DNA of 64,000 nucleotides from Larkinella humicola (lineage in GTDB: Bacteria; Bacteroidota; Bacteroidia; Cytophagales; Spirosomataceae), in contig NZ_VTWS01000003.1 of assembly GCF_008727875.1 (NCBI RefSeq), forward strand, positions 806,001-870,000, written 5' to 3'. Below are positions 53,240 to 63,800 of the stretch, in pieces; within the stretch, counting starts at the first letter, position 1, and every line of letters starts with the position of its first letter. The translations under genes were made by a program, and so were the position numbers. A model generated the notes under the pieces. It was not told the DNA's origin, ran no database searches, and worked only from the letters and a program-made list of their open reading frames with translations.

Positions 53240-53794
53240 TCACCGCTCGTTGTGCAGTTTGAACGGTTCCACATCCGTCAGCCACGACAGCCATTTGCCC
53301 TGCGCTTTCATCACCTGCTCAATCACATCGCGAACCGCCCCACGACCACCTGGCACGGGCGAGATGTAATCACAAACGGCTTTGATTTCATCGGCGGCAT
53401 CGGCCGGACAAGTGCTGAACAGATTAGGGCGCGAAAGCACCTGAAAATCCGGAATGTCGTCGCCCATATACAACACTTCGGCTTCGTTGATCTGGTCGCG
53501 GTTCAAATACCCCAGGTAGGCATAGATTTTTTGTTCCGTGGGGCTGCCCATGAAGATATCCTTGATTTTCAGGAATTCCAGCCGCTTTCGAACGCCCACC
53601 TGATTTCCGGCGGAAAGGACAGCTACCCGGTAGCCGGCATTTACGGCCCGCTCGATGGCATACCCGTCGCGGATATTGAACGTCCGGAATTGTTCCCCCG
53701 ACTCCAGGGCGTTCACACTGCCGTCCGTCATCACCCCGTCGACATCGAAAATGAAGGTAGTTATTTGTTTAAATCGTTCCTGTAAAGCATCCAT
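53240..53794 (-). CDS. KdsC-like HAD family phosphatase
   Basis: 184 residues from ATG 53794 (MDALQERFKQITTFIFDVDG). HAD motifs: DVDGVMTDG with D17 and D19, LSAGNQVGVRKR (motif II), and MGDDIPDF (motif III). Length and the capless form match KDO-8-phosphate phosphatase, which acts in lipid A core synthesis. Other KDO genes are not here, so the assignment rests on the family. A start at 53875 would add 27 unmatched residues. Confidence 0.9.
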   Translation of the reverse strand: MDALQERFKQITTFIFDVDGVMTDGSVNALESGEQFRTFNIRDGYAIERAVNAGYRVAVLSAGNQVGVRKRLEFLKIKDIFMGSPTEQKIYAYLGYLNRDQINEAEVLYMGDDIPDFQVLSRPNLFSTCPADAADEIKAVCDYISPVPGGRGAVRDVIEQVMKAQGKWLSWLTDVEPFKLHNER

Positions 53795-53817
53795 ACTGAT
53801 ACGGTTAATGAGACTAC

Positions 53818-53909
53818 TGATGGGAACACCGATTAAACGGATCGAACAGATCAAAACGGATTTCAATTCGCGCAAATCCGTCTCATCCGTTGAATCCGCG
53901 TTCCCATCA
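53818..53909. repeat. Imperfect palindrome between KdsC-like and AGE epimerase genes
   Basis: Outer arms TGATGGGAAC (53818-53827) / GTTCCCATCA (53900-53909), middle arms GATTAAACGGAT / ATCCGTTGAATC (11 of 12), inner arms ACGGATTT (53856-53863) / AAATCCGT (53874-53881). It lies in the shared 5' region of two divergent genes. Confidence 0.75.
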
Positions 53910-54002
53910 AAACGGACGAAAGTACGCGTTCAATCGGTTTAATTTCCATTTACTCCGATTTTCTTATAGTTTCGGGAATGCCAATGAATGCAGATATTTT
54001 GA

Positions 54003-55214
54003 ATGGATTTCAGTAAACTGGCTGCTCAGTACCAGGAAAGCCTTTTCCGAACGATCATCCCTTTTTGGACCAAAAACAGCCGCGATACGCTCTGCGGAGG
54101 GTACTTTAATGCACTTACCGATCAGGGAGAAGCTTTCGACACCGACAAAGTCATCAAACTTCAGGCGCAACAAATCTGGGCCTTTGCTTTTTTATACAAC
54201 CAGGTCGATGCCATTCCGTTGTGGCTTGATCTGGCCCGGCACGGTGCCGATTTTTTGCTGAACCACGGGCAGCAAGAAAACCGCTGGCTGGGCGTAGTCG
54301 ATCGGCGGGGAAGGGCCGTGACACCAGCCGCGACCATCGAATCGGATTGCTCGGCCGCCATGGCGTTTGCGCAGTTGTACGTGGCGACCAAAGACGCAAA
54401 ATTTGCGACTATCGCCCGGCAAACCATTTTCTCTGTGGCTACCCATCGTCTGGAGCAACGCGAACAATGGGAGAGTCAGCTGGGCGGTTTCCGGGAGTTT
54501 AAACACCTGGGCGAACCGATGCTGCTCCTGAAAGCCTTGCTGGAAACCCGTTCGTTGCTGGACCCGGAGTTCTATAAACAGGCGTATGAAGCGGTTTTGA
54601 GCGAAATTCAAAACGAGTTTTTCGACAAACGCATCACGGTTTTACGAGAGCATGTGCTGCCGGGCGGTTCTTTTTACGACAGTGCAACCGGTCGGCGGCT
54701 CCACGGCGGCTACGGATTTGAAACCGCGAATTACCTGCTGGATGCCGCCGATCTGACCGGCAACCGGCGACTGGCCCAGCAAGCCATGCAGATGGCACTT
54801 CACCTGGCCGATATTTGCTGGGATGAACCGGCCGGCGGTTTTTTTCAGTATGCCGATTTGAAAGAACGACCCAGCGTATCCAGTGAATGGGACCGGAAAC
54901 TGTGGTGGATTCACTCCGAAGCCCTGGCGGTTTTTTCGAAAGGGTATGTCCGCACGCGGCAAAATGATTGCCTGAAATGGTTTCGGAAGGTTCACGACTA
55001 TACCTGGTTACACTTCCCGGACAAGCTAAACAAGGAATGGTTCGGCATCCTCGATCGAAAAGGGGAGCCGGTGTCGACGGTGAAAGCGACTCCCGAAAAA
55101 GGGTGTTACCACCTCATCAAAGGCTTGTACGAAACCTGGCAGGCTCTGGAACAAAGTGCCGCCATCGCTGACAAACCCCGCCTGGAAACCCGGATTGGTC
55201 GCCCATTGCGCTGA
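54003..55214 (+). CDS. AGE family epimerase/isomerase
   Basis: 403 residues, (alpha/alpha)6 barrel type. Motifs: IIPFWTKNSRDTLCGGYFNA, GGFREFKHLGEPMLLLKALL, the region HGGYGFETANYLLDAADLTG where the family has a histidine-containing loop, KLWWIHSEALAVF, and GCYHLIKGLYETWQAL near the C-terminus. Enzymes of this family epimerise N-acylglucosamine, mannose or cellobiose; the substrate is undetermined. Convergent with the DUF2520 gene (7 bp apart). Confidence 0.88.
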   Translation: MDFSKLAAQYQESLFRTIIPFWTKNSRDTLCGGYFNALTDQGEAFDTDKVIKLQAQQIWAFAFLYNQVDAIPLWLDLARHGADFLLNHGQQENRWLGVVDRRGRAVTPAATIESDCSAAMAFAQLYVATKDAKFATIARQTIFSVATHRLEQREQWESQLGGFREFKHLGEPMLLLKALLETRSLLDPEFYKQAYEAVLSEIQNEFFDKRITVLREHVLPGGSFYDSATGRRLHGGYGFETANYLLDAADLTGNRRLAQQAMQMALHLADICWDEPAGGFFQYADLKERPSVSSEWDRKLWWIHSEALAVFSKGYVRTRQNDCLKWFRKVHDYTWLHFPDKLNKEWFGILDRKGEPVSTVKATPEKGCYHLIKGLYETWQALEQSAAIADKPRLETRIGRPLR

Positions 55215-55221
55215 ATCCGTT

Positions 55222-56016
55222 TTAACGCCGGGTTTGAATTCCCTCCGACAGCATTCGATACAGGTGTAACAGCTCCGGCTTGTCCGATAAATAAGCCCGG
55301 TGGAGACTCAGCGTAGTCACATCACCACGCCGGGCCGGGCCGGTTTGCACCTCGGCCGGATGCCGCGCATCGAGTGCTTTTTGAACGGTTTCCTCAATCA
55401 GCGGTTTCAATAAATCAAACTCCAGGTTTTCAGAATCGGTCAGGTCTTTGGCAATGCCGAAGAGGTAATTGGTGAAATTGCAGGCAAACACCGCAGCGAT
55501 GTGCAGCACTTTCCGCTCGTGCGAATTGACCAGATACACAATCTGGCTCAGTTCCTGCCCCAGTGCAATGAGTAGTTTTTCAGTGCTCTTGTCGCTGGCT
55601 TCGATGCAGAGCGGAATGGTTTCAAAAGGCAGGGGATTGATGCCTTTGCTGAACGTTTGAAGCGGGTAAAAAACGCCCGTCCGAACTGGTACGTCGCTGT
55701 AAATGTCCATCAGTTGACGCAGACTTTCCAGGGATTTGCTACCGGACGTATGAACCACCAGCGCGTTTTCAGGCAACACCAGTTGGGCGGTTACTTCTTC
55801 AATGGCGTCGTCCGGAATGGCCAGAACAAACAGCTCGGACTCGCTTTCGGCAAAGTTCAGATCGGGATTTAATCGTGCATCATACAGCATCGAAATGAGC
55901 CGCCGGGCGTTTTTTTCGTCGCGACTATACACCTCACAAATAAAATTACCAGCATTTTCGAATGCCATTGCCAAATGCCAGGCCAGGTTCCCGGCACCAA
56001 TAAAGGAGAGCTTCAT
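55222..56016 (-). CDS. Rossmann-like and DUF2520 domain protein
   Basis: 264 residues. N-terminal NAD(P)-binding motif FIGAGNLAWHLAMAFENAG (GxGNxA at 7-12), LAIPDDAIEEV and VVHTSGSKSLESL; C-terminal DUF2520 helical domain with HERKVLHIAAVFACNFTNYL. It resembles ketopantoate/6-phosphogluconate dehydrogenase-like reductases. The substrate is unknown. Confidence 0.9.
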   Translation of the reverse strand: MKLSFIGAGNLAWHLAMAFENAGNFICEVYSRDEKNARRLISMLYDARLNPDLNFAESESELFVLAIPDDAIEEVTAQLVLPENALVVHTSGSKSLESLRQLMDIYSDVPVRTGVFYPLQTFSKGINPLPFETIPLCIEASDKSTEKLLIALGQELSQIVYLVNSHERKVLHIAAVFACNFTNYLFGIAKDLTDSENLEFDLLKPLIEETVQKALDARHPAEVQTGPARRGDVTTLSLHRAYLSDKPELLHLYRMLSEGIQTRR

Positions 56017-56334
56017 CCAATCCGTTCGATTTTTTTATGTATACCAATTCTCGAAAATAGTAACTATCTCATTATCTGATAACAGTGTTAGATTTACACC
56101 CCATCCTGCTTGAATAACACTTCAGCTACGGCTCATGATAAAGAAGAATTCGGACATCAAATTCTAATGAATTTTAGAAATTATACATAATATCATCAAC
56201 TTAACACCATTAGATGTACATTCAATTATAAAATCAATCCTGTGGAGACTCCTCCGTCGTAGAACCACATGCTAAACTGTTTATTGATTCATTAAAAATA
56301 AATGAGTAATTAGCTGGTAATCTACTACAACGCA
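56017..56334. other. AT-rich intergenic region upstream of the histidine kinase gene
   Basis: No convincing gene. One inverted pair TTCTAA (56162-56167) / TTAGAA (56174-56179) could be an operator. No exact TAnnTTTG box was found on the plus strand near the kinase start. Confidence 0.4.
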
Positions 56335-58257
56335 ATGAAGATTGGCTATCTGATTGTTAGTTTCTGGCTGGTTTACCAACTTGCAGGAGCGCAGGTTCCG
56401 CAGACCCTCGATTCGGTGATGGTTTACCTGAAAAACCATACGGATCAGGATACCAACCGTGTCATTGCGCTCAATGTTATGGGACGGGAACTTCACTCGA
56501 CCGGCAACCCTGATTACAAACGCGCCGATTCTGCTCTGCGCGTTTCCGAGAAACTGGCTCTTAACCTTCACTACGGTTTGGGATTAGGCAAAGCCTACAC
56601 GAATATAGCATCCATCTACTTCCTGACCGACCGGCCGCAGCAGGCTTTGGCGTATTTCCAGAAGGCATTGTCAGTTGCGGAATCCTATCCTCTTTCGCTG
56701 CGGTTTACGTGTGGCGCATTCTCCAATGTAGCGGCCGCTTACAACAAGCTGGGACAGTACGACAAAGTGGTAGAAATCCAGCTTCGTTCCCTGCGTCTTC
56801 AGGAAGAAAAGAACCTCCAGCCCCGCATTTCAGCGACTTACGAGGGGCTTGGAAATGCCTATCGAAACCTGGGCAAACCCCGCGAAGCATTGCCCTATTA
56901 CCAGCAGGCACTGGCGATTCGCCAAGCTGGAAAAGAAATTCAGGGGATGGCAATCGTTGAAAATAATCTGGGAGTCACGTATGATCTCCTGGAGCAATAC
57001 AACCAATCAATCCCGTACTATCGCCGGGCGTTGAAACACGCAGAGGAAGTTAACTTTGAATTATTACAAGCTGATATTCTGGTTAATCTGGGACTGGTTT
57101 ACCGTCTGACAAACCGCCCGTTAGAGGGCCTTCCTTATGTAAAACGCTCGCTGGCGATTGAGCAGAAACTGCAAAATAAAGGCGGTTTAGGCACAGCTTT
57201 TTTTAATCTGGGGCAGATTTATCAGGATCTTAAGCAGCTTGGCCCGGCCGAAGACTACATGAAAAAGGCCCTGGCGCTAGCCAATGAAGTGGGGAATAAA
57301 CAAAAGATTACCGATTACACGGCAGGTTTGGCGGAGCTCTACAACGACATGAAGGAGTACAAACTCGCTTACGACAAACAGGTGCAATTGGCTGCTCTGA
57401 AAGATTCGTCGGTAACGCTGGCCACCAATCGACAGGTGGAAGAATTGATCACGCAGTATAAAACCGAAAAGAAAGAACAGCAAATCAAACTGCTCAACCA
57501 GCAGGCCCGAATCCGCGACGATGAGCTGGCGAATAAACGCCTGCAAACGACAGCCTTGCTCATGGGTGCGGTCATGCTCCTGTTGCTGGGGGCGGCCGTA
57601 ACGGCCTGGCTTCTCAACCGCGCCCGACTCCGGCGTCTGGAGGAAGCGCAGCAACTCCGTAAACAGATTGCCCACGACCTCCATGATGAGGTGGGCAGTA
57701 CACTCAGCAGCATTTCACTCTTGAGCGGGATGGTCAATGGCATCATTGCCCAAAACCGGCCCGAATCGGTGGAGCGGGCGGTTCAGAAAATCAATACCGA
57801 TGCCCGCCAGATTCTGGAAGCGATGGACGAAATCATCTGGACCATCAACCCCAGCAACGACACGCTGCACCGCATTGCTCTGCGCTTACAGGAATACGCG
57901 CAACCGTTGATGGAGTCGAAGAACATTCAGTTTTCGCTGGTGGCCGACCCGGTCTTGGACAGTTTACCGATTTCGATGGAAGTGCGCCGAAATCTGTATC
58001 TCATTGGTAAGGAAGCGATTAACAACCTGGTCAAACATTCGGAAGCAACCATCGCCACCATGCGGTTTGAGCATCAGAAAGACCAGCTCAACGTCGTGAT
58101 CGAAGACAACGGCCGGGGCTTCGACACCAGTCAGCTTTCGGAACGAACGGGGCAAACCAGTATGCAACAACGGGCGAAGGCTATGGCGGCAACCCTCAAC
58201 GTCCAGTCGGGAACGGGTTTCGGAACCACGCTGCAGGTATCGGTACCCATCGGATGA
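56335..58257 (+). CDS. TPR-containing sensor histidine kinase (HisKA_3 type)
   Basis: 640 residues. Signal peptide or anchor at the N-terminus (LIVSFWLVYQLAGAQ), periplasmic TPR repeats about 80-370, coiled segment, one membrane helix about 405-425 (LLMGAVMLLLLGAAVTAWLL), then HisKA_3 with phospho-acceptor H447 (AHDLHDEVGSTLSSISLL) and a HATPase domain (EAINNLVKHSEATIAT, VIEDNGRGFD, GTGFGTTLQV). It senses an unknown signal and phosphorylates the downstream NarL-type regulator. Its TGA overlaps an ATG (58254) in the regulator's frame. Confidence 0.93.
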   Translation: MKIGYLIVSFWLVYQLAGAQVPQTLDSVMVYLKNHTDQDTNRVIALNVMGRELHSTGNPDYKRADSALRVSEKLALNLHYGLGLGKAYTNIASIYFLTDRPQQALAYFQKALSVAESYPLSLRFTCGAFSNVAAAYNKLGQYDKVVEIQLRSLRLQEEKNLQPRISATYEGLGNAYRNLGKPREALPYYQQALAIRQAGKEIQGMAIVENNLGVTYDLLEQYNQSIPYYRRALKHAEEVNFELLQADILVNLGLVYRLTNRPLEGLPYVKRSLAIEQKLQNKGGLGTAFFNLGQIYQDLKQLGPAEDYMKKALALANEVGNKQKITDYTAGLAELYNDMKEYKLAYDKQVQLAALKDSSVTLATNRQVEELITQYKTEKKEQQIKLLNQQARIRDDELANKRLQTTALLMGAVMLLLLGAAVTAWLLNRARLRRLEEAQQLRKQIAHDLHDEVGSTLSSISLLSGMVNGIIAQNRPESVERAVQKINTDARQILEAMDEIIWTINPSNDTLHRIALRLQEYAQPLMESKNIQFSLVADPVLDSLPISMEVRRNLYLIGKEAINNLVKHSEATIATMRFEHQKDQLNVVIEDNGRGFDTSQLSERTGQTSMQQRAKAMAATLNVQSGTGFGTTLQVSVPIG

Positions 58258-58328
58258 TTATCCGATTGTGCGGTTTTCACAACGGCTTTACATTTGTTCA
58301 CCTGCTTTCCGCCACCGTTCCATTCGCT

Positions 58329-58982
58329 ATGATTCGCGTCTCTATTTTTGATGACAATGACTCCCTGCGCGAAACCCTCGCGCTGATCTTCGACGCCACC
58401 GACGATTTGATTACGACCGGATTGTATGCCAACGCGCTTGATGTCGTGCAGGCCGTTCAGCGCGACTCGCCCGACGTCATTCTGATGGACATCGACATGC
58501 CGGGTCGCACCGGTATCGAGGCCGTTCAACTCATCCGCGAACAACTTACTACGAGTGGAGTAGCCCTGCCTAAAATCCTGATGCTGACGGTTTTTGACGA
58601 TGTGGAGCGCATCTTTGCGGCTATTTCGGCGGGGGCCGTCGGGTATCTGCTCAAGAAAACACCCGCCGATAAAATCATCGATTCCATCCGCGAAGTGATG
58701 AATGGAGGAGCGGCTATGACGCCCTCCATTGCCCTGAAAGTCCTCGAATCGTTCCGGCCGCAGCCCAAATCACCAGCGATTACCTACCCATTAACAGACA
58801 AGGAAAATGAAGTGCTTTATCGGCTGGTGGAAGGCGATAGTTACAAGCTCATTGCCTTCCACTGCGGGATCAGCATGGGAACCGTTCGAACACACATTGT
58901 CAACATCTACGAGAAACTCCACGTCAATTCCAAATCGGAAGCCGTCGCCAAGGCCTTGAAAACCGGTCTGTTTCGTTCCTGA
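58329..58982 (+). CDS. LuxR/NarL family response regulator
   Basis: 217 residues from ATG 58329 (MIRVSIFDDNDSLRETLALI). Receiver domain with D54 as phosphorylation site (ILMDIDMPGR) and GYLLKKTPAD; C-terminal LuxR helix-turn-helix (LTDKENEVLYRLVEGDSYKL, GISMGTVRTHIVNIYEKLHV). An earlier ATG at 58254 overlaps the kinase stop in ATGA and stays in frame, adding 25 residues that do not look like a receiver; coupling could use it. Partner of the upstream kinase. Confidence 0.93.
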   Translation: MIRVSIFDDNDSLRETLALIFDATDDLITTGLYANALDVVQAVQRDSPDVILMDIDMPGRTGIEAVQLIREQLTTSGVALPKILMLTVFDDVERIFAAISAGAVGYLLKKTPADKIIDSIREVMNGGAAMTPSIALKVLESFRPQPKSPAITYPLTDKENEVLYRLVEGDSYKLIAFHCGISMGTVRTHIVNIYEKLHVNSKSEAVAKALKTGLFRS

Positions 58983-59009
58983 ATTTCAGCATCCGGTTTC
59001 CCGACCGTA

Positions 59010-59021
59010 CGTAGTACTACG
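59010..59021. promoter_or_regulatory. 12-bp palindrome, candidate response-regulator site
   Basis: CGTAGTACTACG is a perfect palindrome 28 bp after the regulator stop and about 107 bp upstream of the -33 box of the next gene. A LuxR-type dimer could bind it; no second copy was noticed. Confidence 0.4.
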
Positions 59022-59128
59022 CGTTATAGGCTAAGGAGCCGCTGCTCTCCAAAAATTAATCAATTAAAAATCAGTACGATAACTCTATTATTCTTCCTCC
59101 GTAGTTTCCCCATCATACATTTATCCGA

Positions 59129-59159
59129 TTGACGCGCACGGGGACTATCGGTAGCTTTG
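59129..59159 (+). promoter_or_regulatory. Promoter of the outer-membrane barrel operon
   Basis: TTG at 59129-59131 and exact -7 box TAGCTTTG at 59152-59159 with 20 bp between. The start codon is 34 bp downstream. Confidence 0.6.
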
Positions 59160-59193
59160 ATACCGTTGAGTTACTTCAAACCGGTGTCAGCGA

Positions 59194-60885
59194 ATGCGTC
59201 CATTTTTACTTCTTCTTTGCGGTTTTTGGCTGAGCGTTCCAGCGTGGGCTCAGACGGATTCACTAGCCACCAAATCTTCTTTGGTCAAGGTATCGGGAGG
59301 GCTCAACGCTTACGCCGGTTTTTATAGGGCCAGCGGTCTTGCCGCCCGGAACCAGCCCACGCCGTTTGGATTGAGCGGTTCGGTTACGGTTTCGCTGCCC
59401 GGCGGTATTTCGCTGCCGTTCTCGGCGGTTTTGGGCAATCAGGGGAACAGTTTCCGCCAGCCTTTCAATCAATTTGGCGTATCACCCACGTACAAATGGG
59501 CGACGGTTCACGCCGGTTATCGCAACGTTTCGTTTTCACCGTTCACGCTGGCGGGGCATACGTTTCTGGGCGGGGGTGTTGAAGTAAATCCCGGCAAACT
59601 GCGGCTGGGAGCGGTTTACGGCCGGTTTAACAAAGCCATTTCCAGCAATCTGGCCGAACCCGATATAATCCCCGCTTACCAACGCACCGGCTACGCCGTG
59701 AAAGTTGGCTACGGAAAACCGGGTAACTACGTCGATCTGGTGATGCTGCGGGCGAAAGACGATACGGCATCCATCGGCGCTGTGCCCGAAACCGCTTCCC
59801 AAATTATTAAACCCGCCGAAAACCTGGTGGTTGGCGTCACCACCCGCCTGCTGATTGTCAGACACATTACAATTGAACTGGACGGTGCCGTGAGTGGCTA
59901 CACCCGCGATGTTCGGAGCAGCCCGGTTTCGGCAGAGGGCAATTCGCCTTTGATCCGTCTTTTTGGCAAACTCCTGACGGCCCGGCTGTCAACCCAGCTC
60001 ACGCAGGCCACCCAGGCCGCCATTGGCTACCGGACGAAAAACGCCGGAATTAAACTCCAGTACAAGCGCATCGACCCGAATTTCCAGACCATGGGAGCCT
60101 ACTATTTCCAGAGTGATATCGAAAGTTACGCCCTTGCACCCAACCTGTCGCTGATGAAGGGAAAACTTCGGCTTTCCGGCAGTTACGGCGTGCAATTCGA
60201 CAATTTAGCCCGCACGAAAAACGCCCGGACCGGTCGGAAGATCGGCTCACTGGTGGCTTCGTATAACCCGGCGACGGCGTTCGGCATCGACCTGCAATTG
60301 TCCAACTACGGCATCAGCCAGCAGGCGGGAATCCGGCCCATCATCGACACCATCCGGCTGGCCCAGAATAATTTTTCAGCCACCGTCAATACTCGCTATA
60401 CCATTCAGAATGAACGCATTTTGAACCTATTTACCCTGACAGCAACGCGCCAGCAACTGAGCGATCTCAATCCGAACACGGCGGTTTTTACCAACAACAC
60501 CAATACAAACCTGAATCTGGGCTATTTCTACCAACGCATCACCAGCGGTTTTGGGGCCAATCTGCTCGTATCGTACACGCAGGCCAATCTGGCGCAGGGG
60601 ATGAAAACCAGTTTCTACGGCCCGACGCTGGGGCTGACCAAGTCGTTCCTGACCAACAAACTCAGCACCTCGCTCAATGGCAGTTACCTGATCAATCAGC
60701 AGACGGATGCGACCCAGGAAACGATGCAGGGGCAAATCATCAATGCATCGGCCAACGTGGGCTACCAACTTGGCAAACGCCAGAATCTTACTTTCCAGAT
60801 GGCGTATCTCAACTCAAATACCGGCGTTGCTGAACAACGCTACAACGAACTTCGGGGCACCTTAGGCTATGGCATCTCTTTCTAA
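59194..60885 (+). CDS. Outer membrane beta-barrel protein, function unknown
   Basis: 563 residues with signal peptide 1-19 (LLLLCGFWLSVPAWAQ). The rest is made of amphipathic strands with frequent aromatic girdle residues and glycines, ending in GTLGYGISF, whose last residue is the phenylalanine typical of outer-membrane proteins. I do not recognise a named family. The 3' end overlaps the next gene by 17 bp, so the two are one transcription unit and may be a membrane partner and a secreted protein. Confidence 0.8.
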   Translation: MRPFLLLLCGFWLSVPAWAQTDSLATKSSLVKVSGGLNAYAGFYRASGLAARNQPTPFGLSGSVTVSLPGGISLPFSAVLGNQGNSFRQPFNQFGVSPTYKWATVHAGYRNVSFSPFTLAGHTFLGGGVEVNPGKLRLGAVYGRFNKAISSNLAEPDIIPAYQRTGYAVKVGYGKPGNYVDLVMLRAKDDTASIGAVPETASQIIKPAENLVVGVTTRLLIVRHITIELDGAVSGYTRDVRSSPVSAEGNSPLIRLFGKLLTARLSTQLTQATQAAIGYRTKNAGIKLQYKRIDPNFQTMGAYYFQSDIESYALAPNLSLMKGKLRLSGSYGVQFDNLARTKNARTGRKIGSLVASYNPATAFGIDLQLSNYGISQQAGIRPIIDTIRLAQNNFSATVNTRYTIQNERILNLFTLTATRQQLSDLNPNTAVFTNNTNTNLNLGYFYQRITSGFGANLLVSYTQANLAQGMKTSFYGPTLGLTKSFLTNKLSTSLNGSYLINQQTDATQETMQGQIINASANVGYQLGKRQNLTFQMAYLNSNTGVAEQRYNELRGTLGYGISF

Positions 60886-63800
60886 AATACGCACCGGACA
60901 TCGGGCCTTCTGGCTGCTTTTTGTTGCCTTTTTTGGCCCTAAAACCGCCTGGGCGCAACAGGTTCAGGTGACGGTCAACGTGCTGCCGCCCTACAGCGCC
61001 TACATTCAGGACTATGCCACGTCGGTGAACCGGGTCCAGATTTTTGTGCGCAATACCACGACCACAGCGGTCAACATCCGGCTGCAGGCCAGTGTGACGG
61101 GCGATAACGGCGTGGATATTCGCACCCTGCCGAATTTTCGGCCCGTTGTGCCGCTGCGACTGGGACCGCTGGAAAACAAGCTGCTCACCCGCCCCGATCT
61201 CGAAGGTCTGTTCGACCTCAATCAGATTAGCGTGGAGGGCCTGGATAAAAACTTGTTGTATCAGGGAAAACCGCTGCCCGACGGTCAGTATCAACTCTGC
61301 GTGCAGGTGTTCGACAACGCGACCAGCCGCCAGTTGTCGGCCGGTGAACCGCTGGGGTGTTCGCCCCCGTTTCCGGTTCGGGCCATCGAGCCGCCCATCC
61401 TGATCGCGCCCTTGTGCGATGGTGAAATCCTGCCTACAACGCCCCAGGTAACGGTTTTTACATGGACACCGCCTACCGGGATTTCGCCCGCACAGGTCAG
61501 CTACACGCTGCGGGTGGTGGAATTGCCGCTCGAAAACGTGGACCCTAACGTGTTTATCGATGCCGTTACGCTGCCGCCTTCAGGCATCGAAATCAAAAAT
61601 CTGCTCACCAGTACGTTTCTGTACGGCCCCCAGTACCTGCCGCTAAAACCGGGTAAACGCTACGCCTGGCGGGTGCAGGCCGTGGACAAAACCGGTCGGC
61701 TGAATTTGCTCAACAACGGCAAAAGTCCGGTTTGTGCGTTTCGGTATGGCCCGATGCTGCGCGACCCCCTTGGCGATAATCCACCGCACTACCTGGCGTT
61801 TCTGAAACCGGGTGAGGGCAAAGGCAGAAAACTACCGGAGGTGGCCCTGGGTTACGGCAATCCGCTGTACCTGAGTTGGGAGATGTCGGGCCCATTGGCG
61901 ACGATGTTGGCCGAAAACCGGTCATCGCCGTCTGGTCAGGAAAATGCGCTGAAAACACCGGCAAAGAGTCATGACCTGACCAAAACCAATCTCAGTTACC
62001 GGGTTCTCATTAAAACGCTGGCGCAGCCGAACAAACCCGCCCAGATCGTGCTCGACCGGCAGGTGAAAACGCCTTATCTGAGTGCTGAAAAAGGTGATTT
62101 ACCCGCTACGCTTCTGCCGGGAAAACCGTATCGGGCGGAAGTCGAACTGGTGGGGCTGACGGACTTGCAACGTAAAACCTTCGGCCTGTCGAGCCGCCCG
62201 ATTGCCGCCGAGCCCCGCAGTTTTTCACTGGTTAGCAAAAATTCGGGAAGTCAGTCCGACTCGGTGTATGTGAAAGGCGTGCTGGTGTTTCGCTACCCCG
62301 GCGAAAACGGGGGCGGCCACGTCATGCCCAACACCTGGCTGATGCTGAAGCGCATCGAAAAAAGTGGCTACGAAAATAACATGGGCTACACCAAAACCAA
62401 TGCCCTCGGCGAGTTTACGGTGGCCGTTGCCCGCTGGCAAATTACGCCAGCAGATACGGTGGTCAAGGCCAACAGTTATCAGGTTCGGTACCGGGTGGTT
62501 TCTGGTAACATGTATTTGCTGCCTTCGGAGCAGACGTTCACCATTTCGCACGAACAGGTTGGCCCGCTGGATGCCGGAACCATTCTGATGCCCGCCAAAG
62601 GCTATCGCCTGAGCATAACGGCCCGGCAGGCTTACAACGACTGGCCCGGTGCGCCCCATGTGAACCTTAGCGGCAAACGCCTGGTGCTGTACCGCAAGCC
62701 CAACAAGCAGGTTGACGACTATCGGTTGCCCCTGGAAGGCCAGATAGACCGTTCTACGGATGAGCAGAAACAGGCCCAGAACGACACGACGTCTGGCGGG
62801 CAGACCAGCATCGGACTTGGAGCTTATGCTGCCAACTCCGGTACCAATACCCAAAAAAAACCGGCCAATCCAGTTAATGCAGGACCGTTGAATGCCGATG
62901 CTGACAAGAAAAAAGAGGTGATCACTACCCAGTTGCAAGCCAACGCGTTGCAGAAAGAGGTTGAACAGGCCGGGTATACATTCATCGGAATCACTACGCT
63001 TCAGGCCGACGGCAATGCGTATAAAGCTGGTATCGACCAGTTGCTTTATGCCTTTAATCCACTCGATAAATACGCGGTGTATTGCCCCGATTGCGGCCAG
63101 AATCCCGATGATGCCGAAACGTTCTGGATCAACGCCCCCAAAGAAGCGCTGTCGCCCGTACTGGCCCGCACCGAAAGTTATACGTTCAACATCCAGACTA
63201 CCGAAGCGCCCACGGTGACGTTCAAAGGGAAACTGACGTATCGGTTTGCCGACCTTGGGAAAGACGGCGCCGATGTCCGGCCGTTGGGAAAGACTCTGGT
63301 ACGGCTTCAGGTGGTTTATCGCAGCAGCAATGGCAAAACGCTGTATTACAACCAGGTACCTTCCGGATTTGCCGAGTTTCACAAAACCTTGAATCAGACG
63401 CTGGCGACGGACGAAACCGATCAAGACGGCAATTTCTCGTTCAGCGTCAAACTCACCAAACCACTCGAACTGGGCACGCTTGACCCCGTTACCGAGAGCA
63501 ATGCTGATTTTGGAACGGACCAGAATGTATACGTCCGAACTCTACAGGTAATGGTCGATAATGCCTACTACACGCATCCCTCGAGCCAGTTTGGCGACAC
63601 TGCGGAGGAGCGCATTCAGCCACAGGGCCAGTATGATCTCGGCAATCTGCTGTCCAAAGTCCGCAGTTACGGCCTGACCGTCGAGGTTCGCTCGGACACG
63701 ACGGGTCTGGGCGGAGCCGAAAAGCAGGTCAGTGGCATTCAGCAGGTCTTGTCGGGCATTGCGGTTCATGTCCTTCGCCGACCGTTGCCGGTGGCCCCCG

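Noticed and set aside
58254-58328. Alternative start of the response regulator overlapping the kinase stop (ATGA)
   Set aside because: The 25 added residues do not fit a receiver domain; kept only as a possibility for coupling.
62225-63424. Long open frame (399 residues) on the minus strand
   Set aside because: It lies wholly antisense to the large secreted protein gene, has low-complexity composition and no motif.
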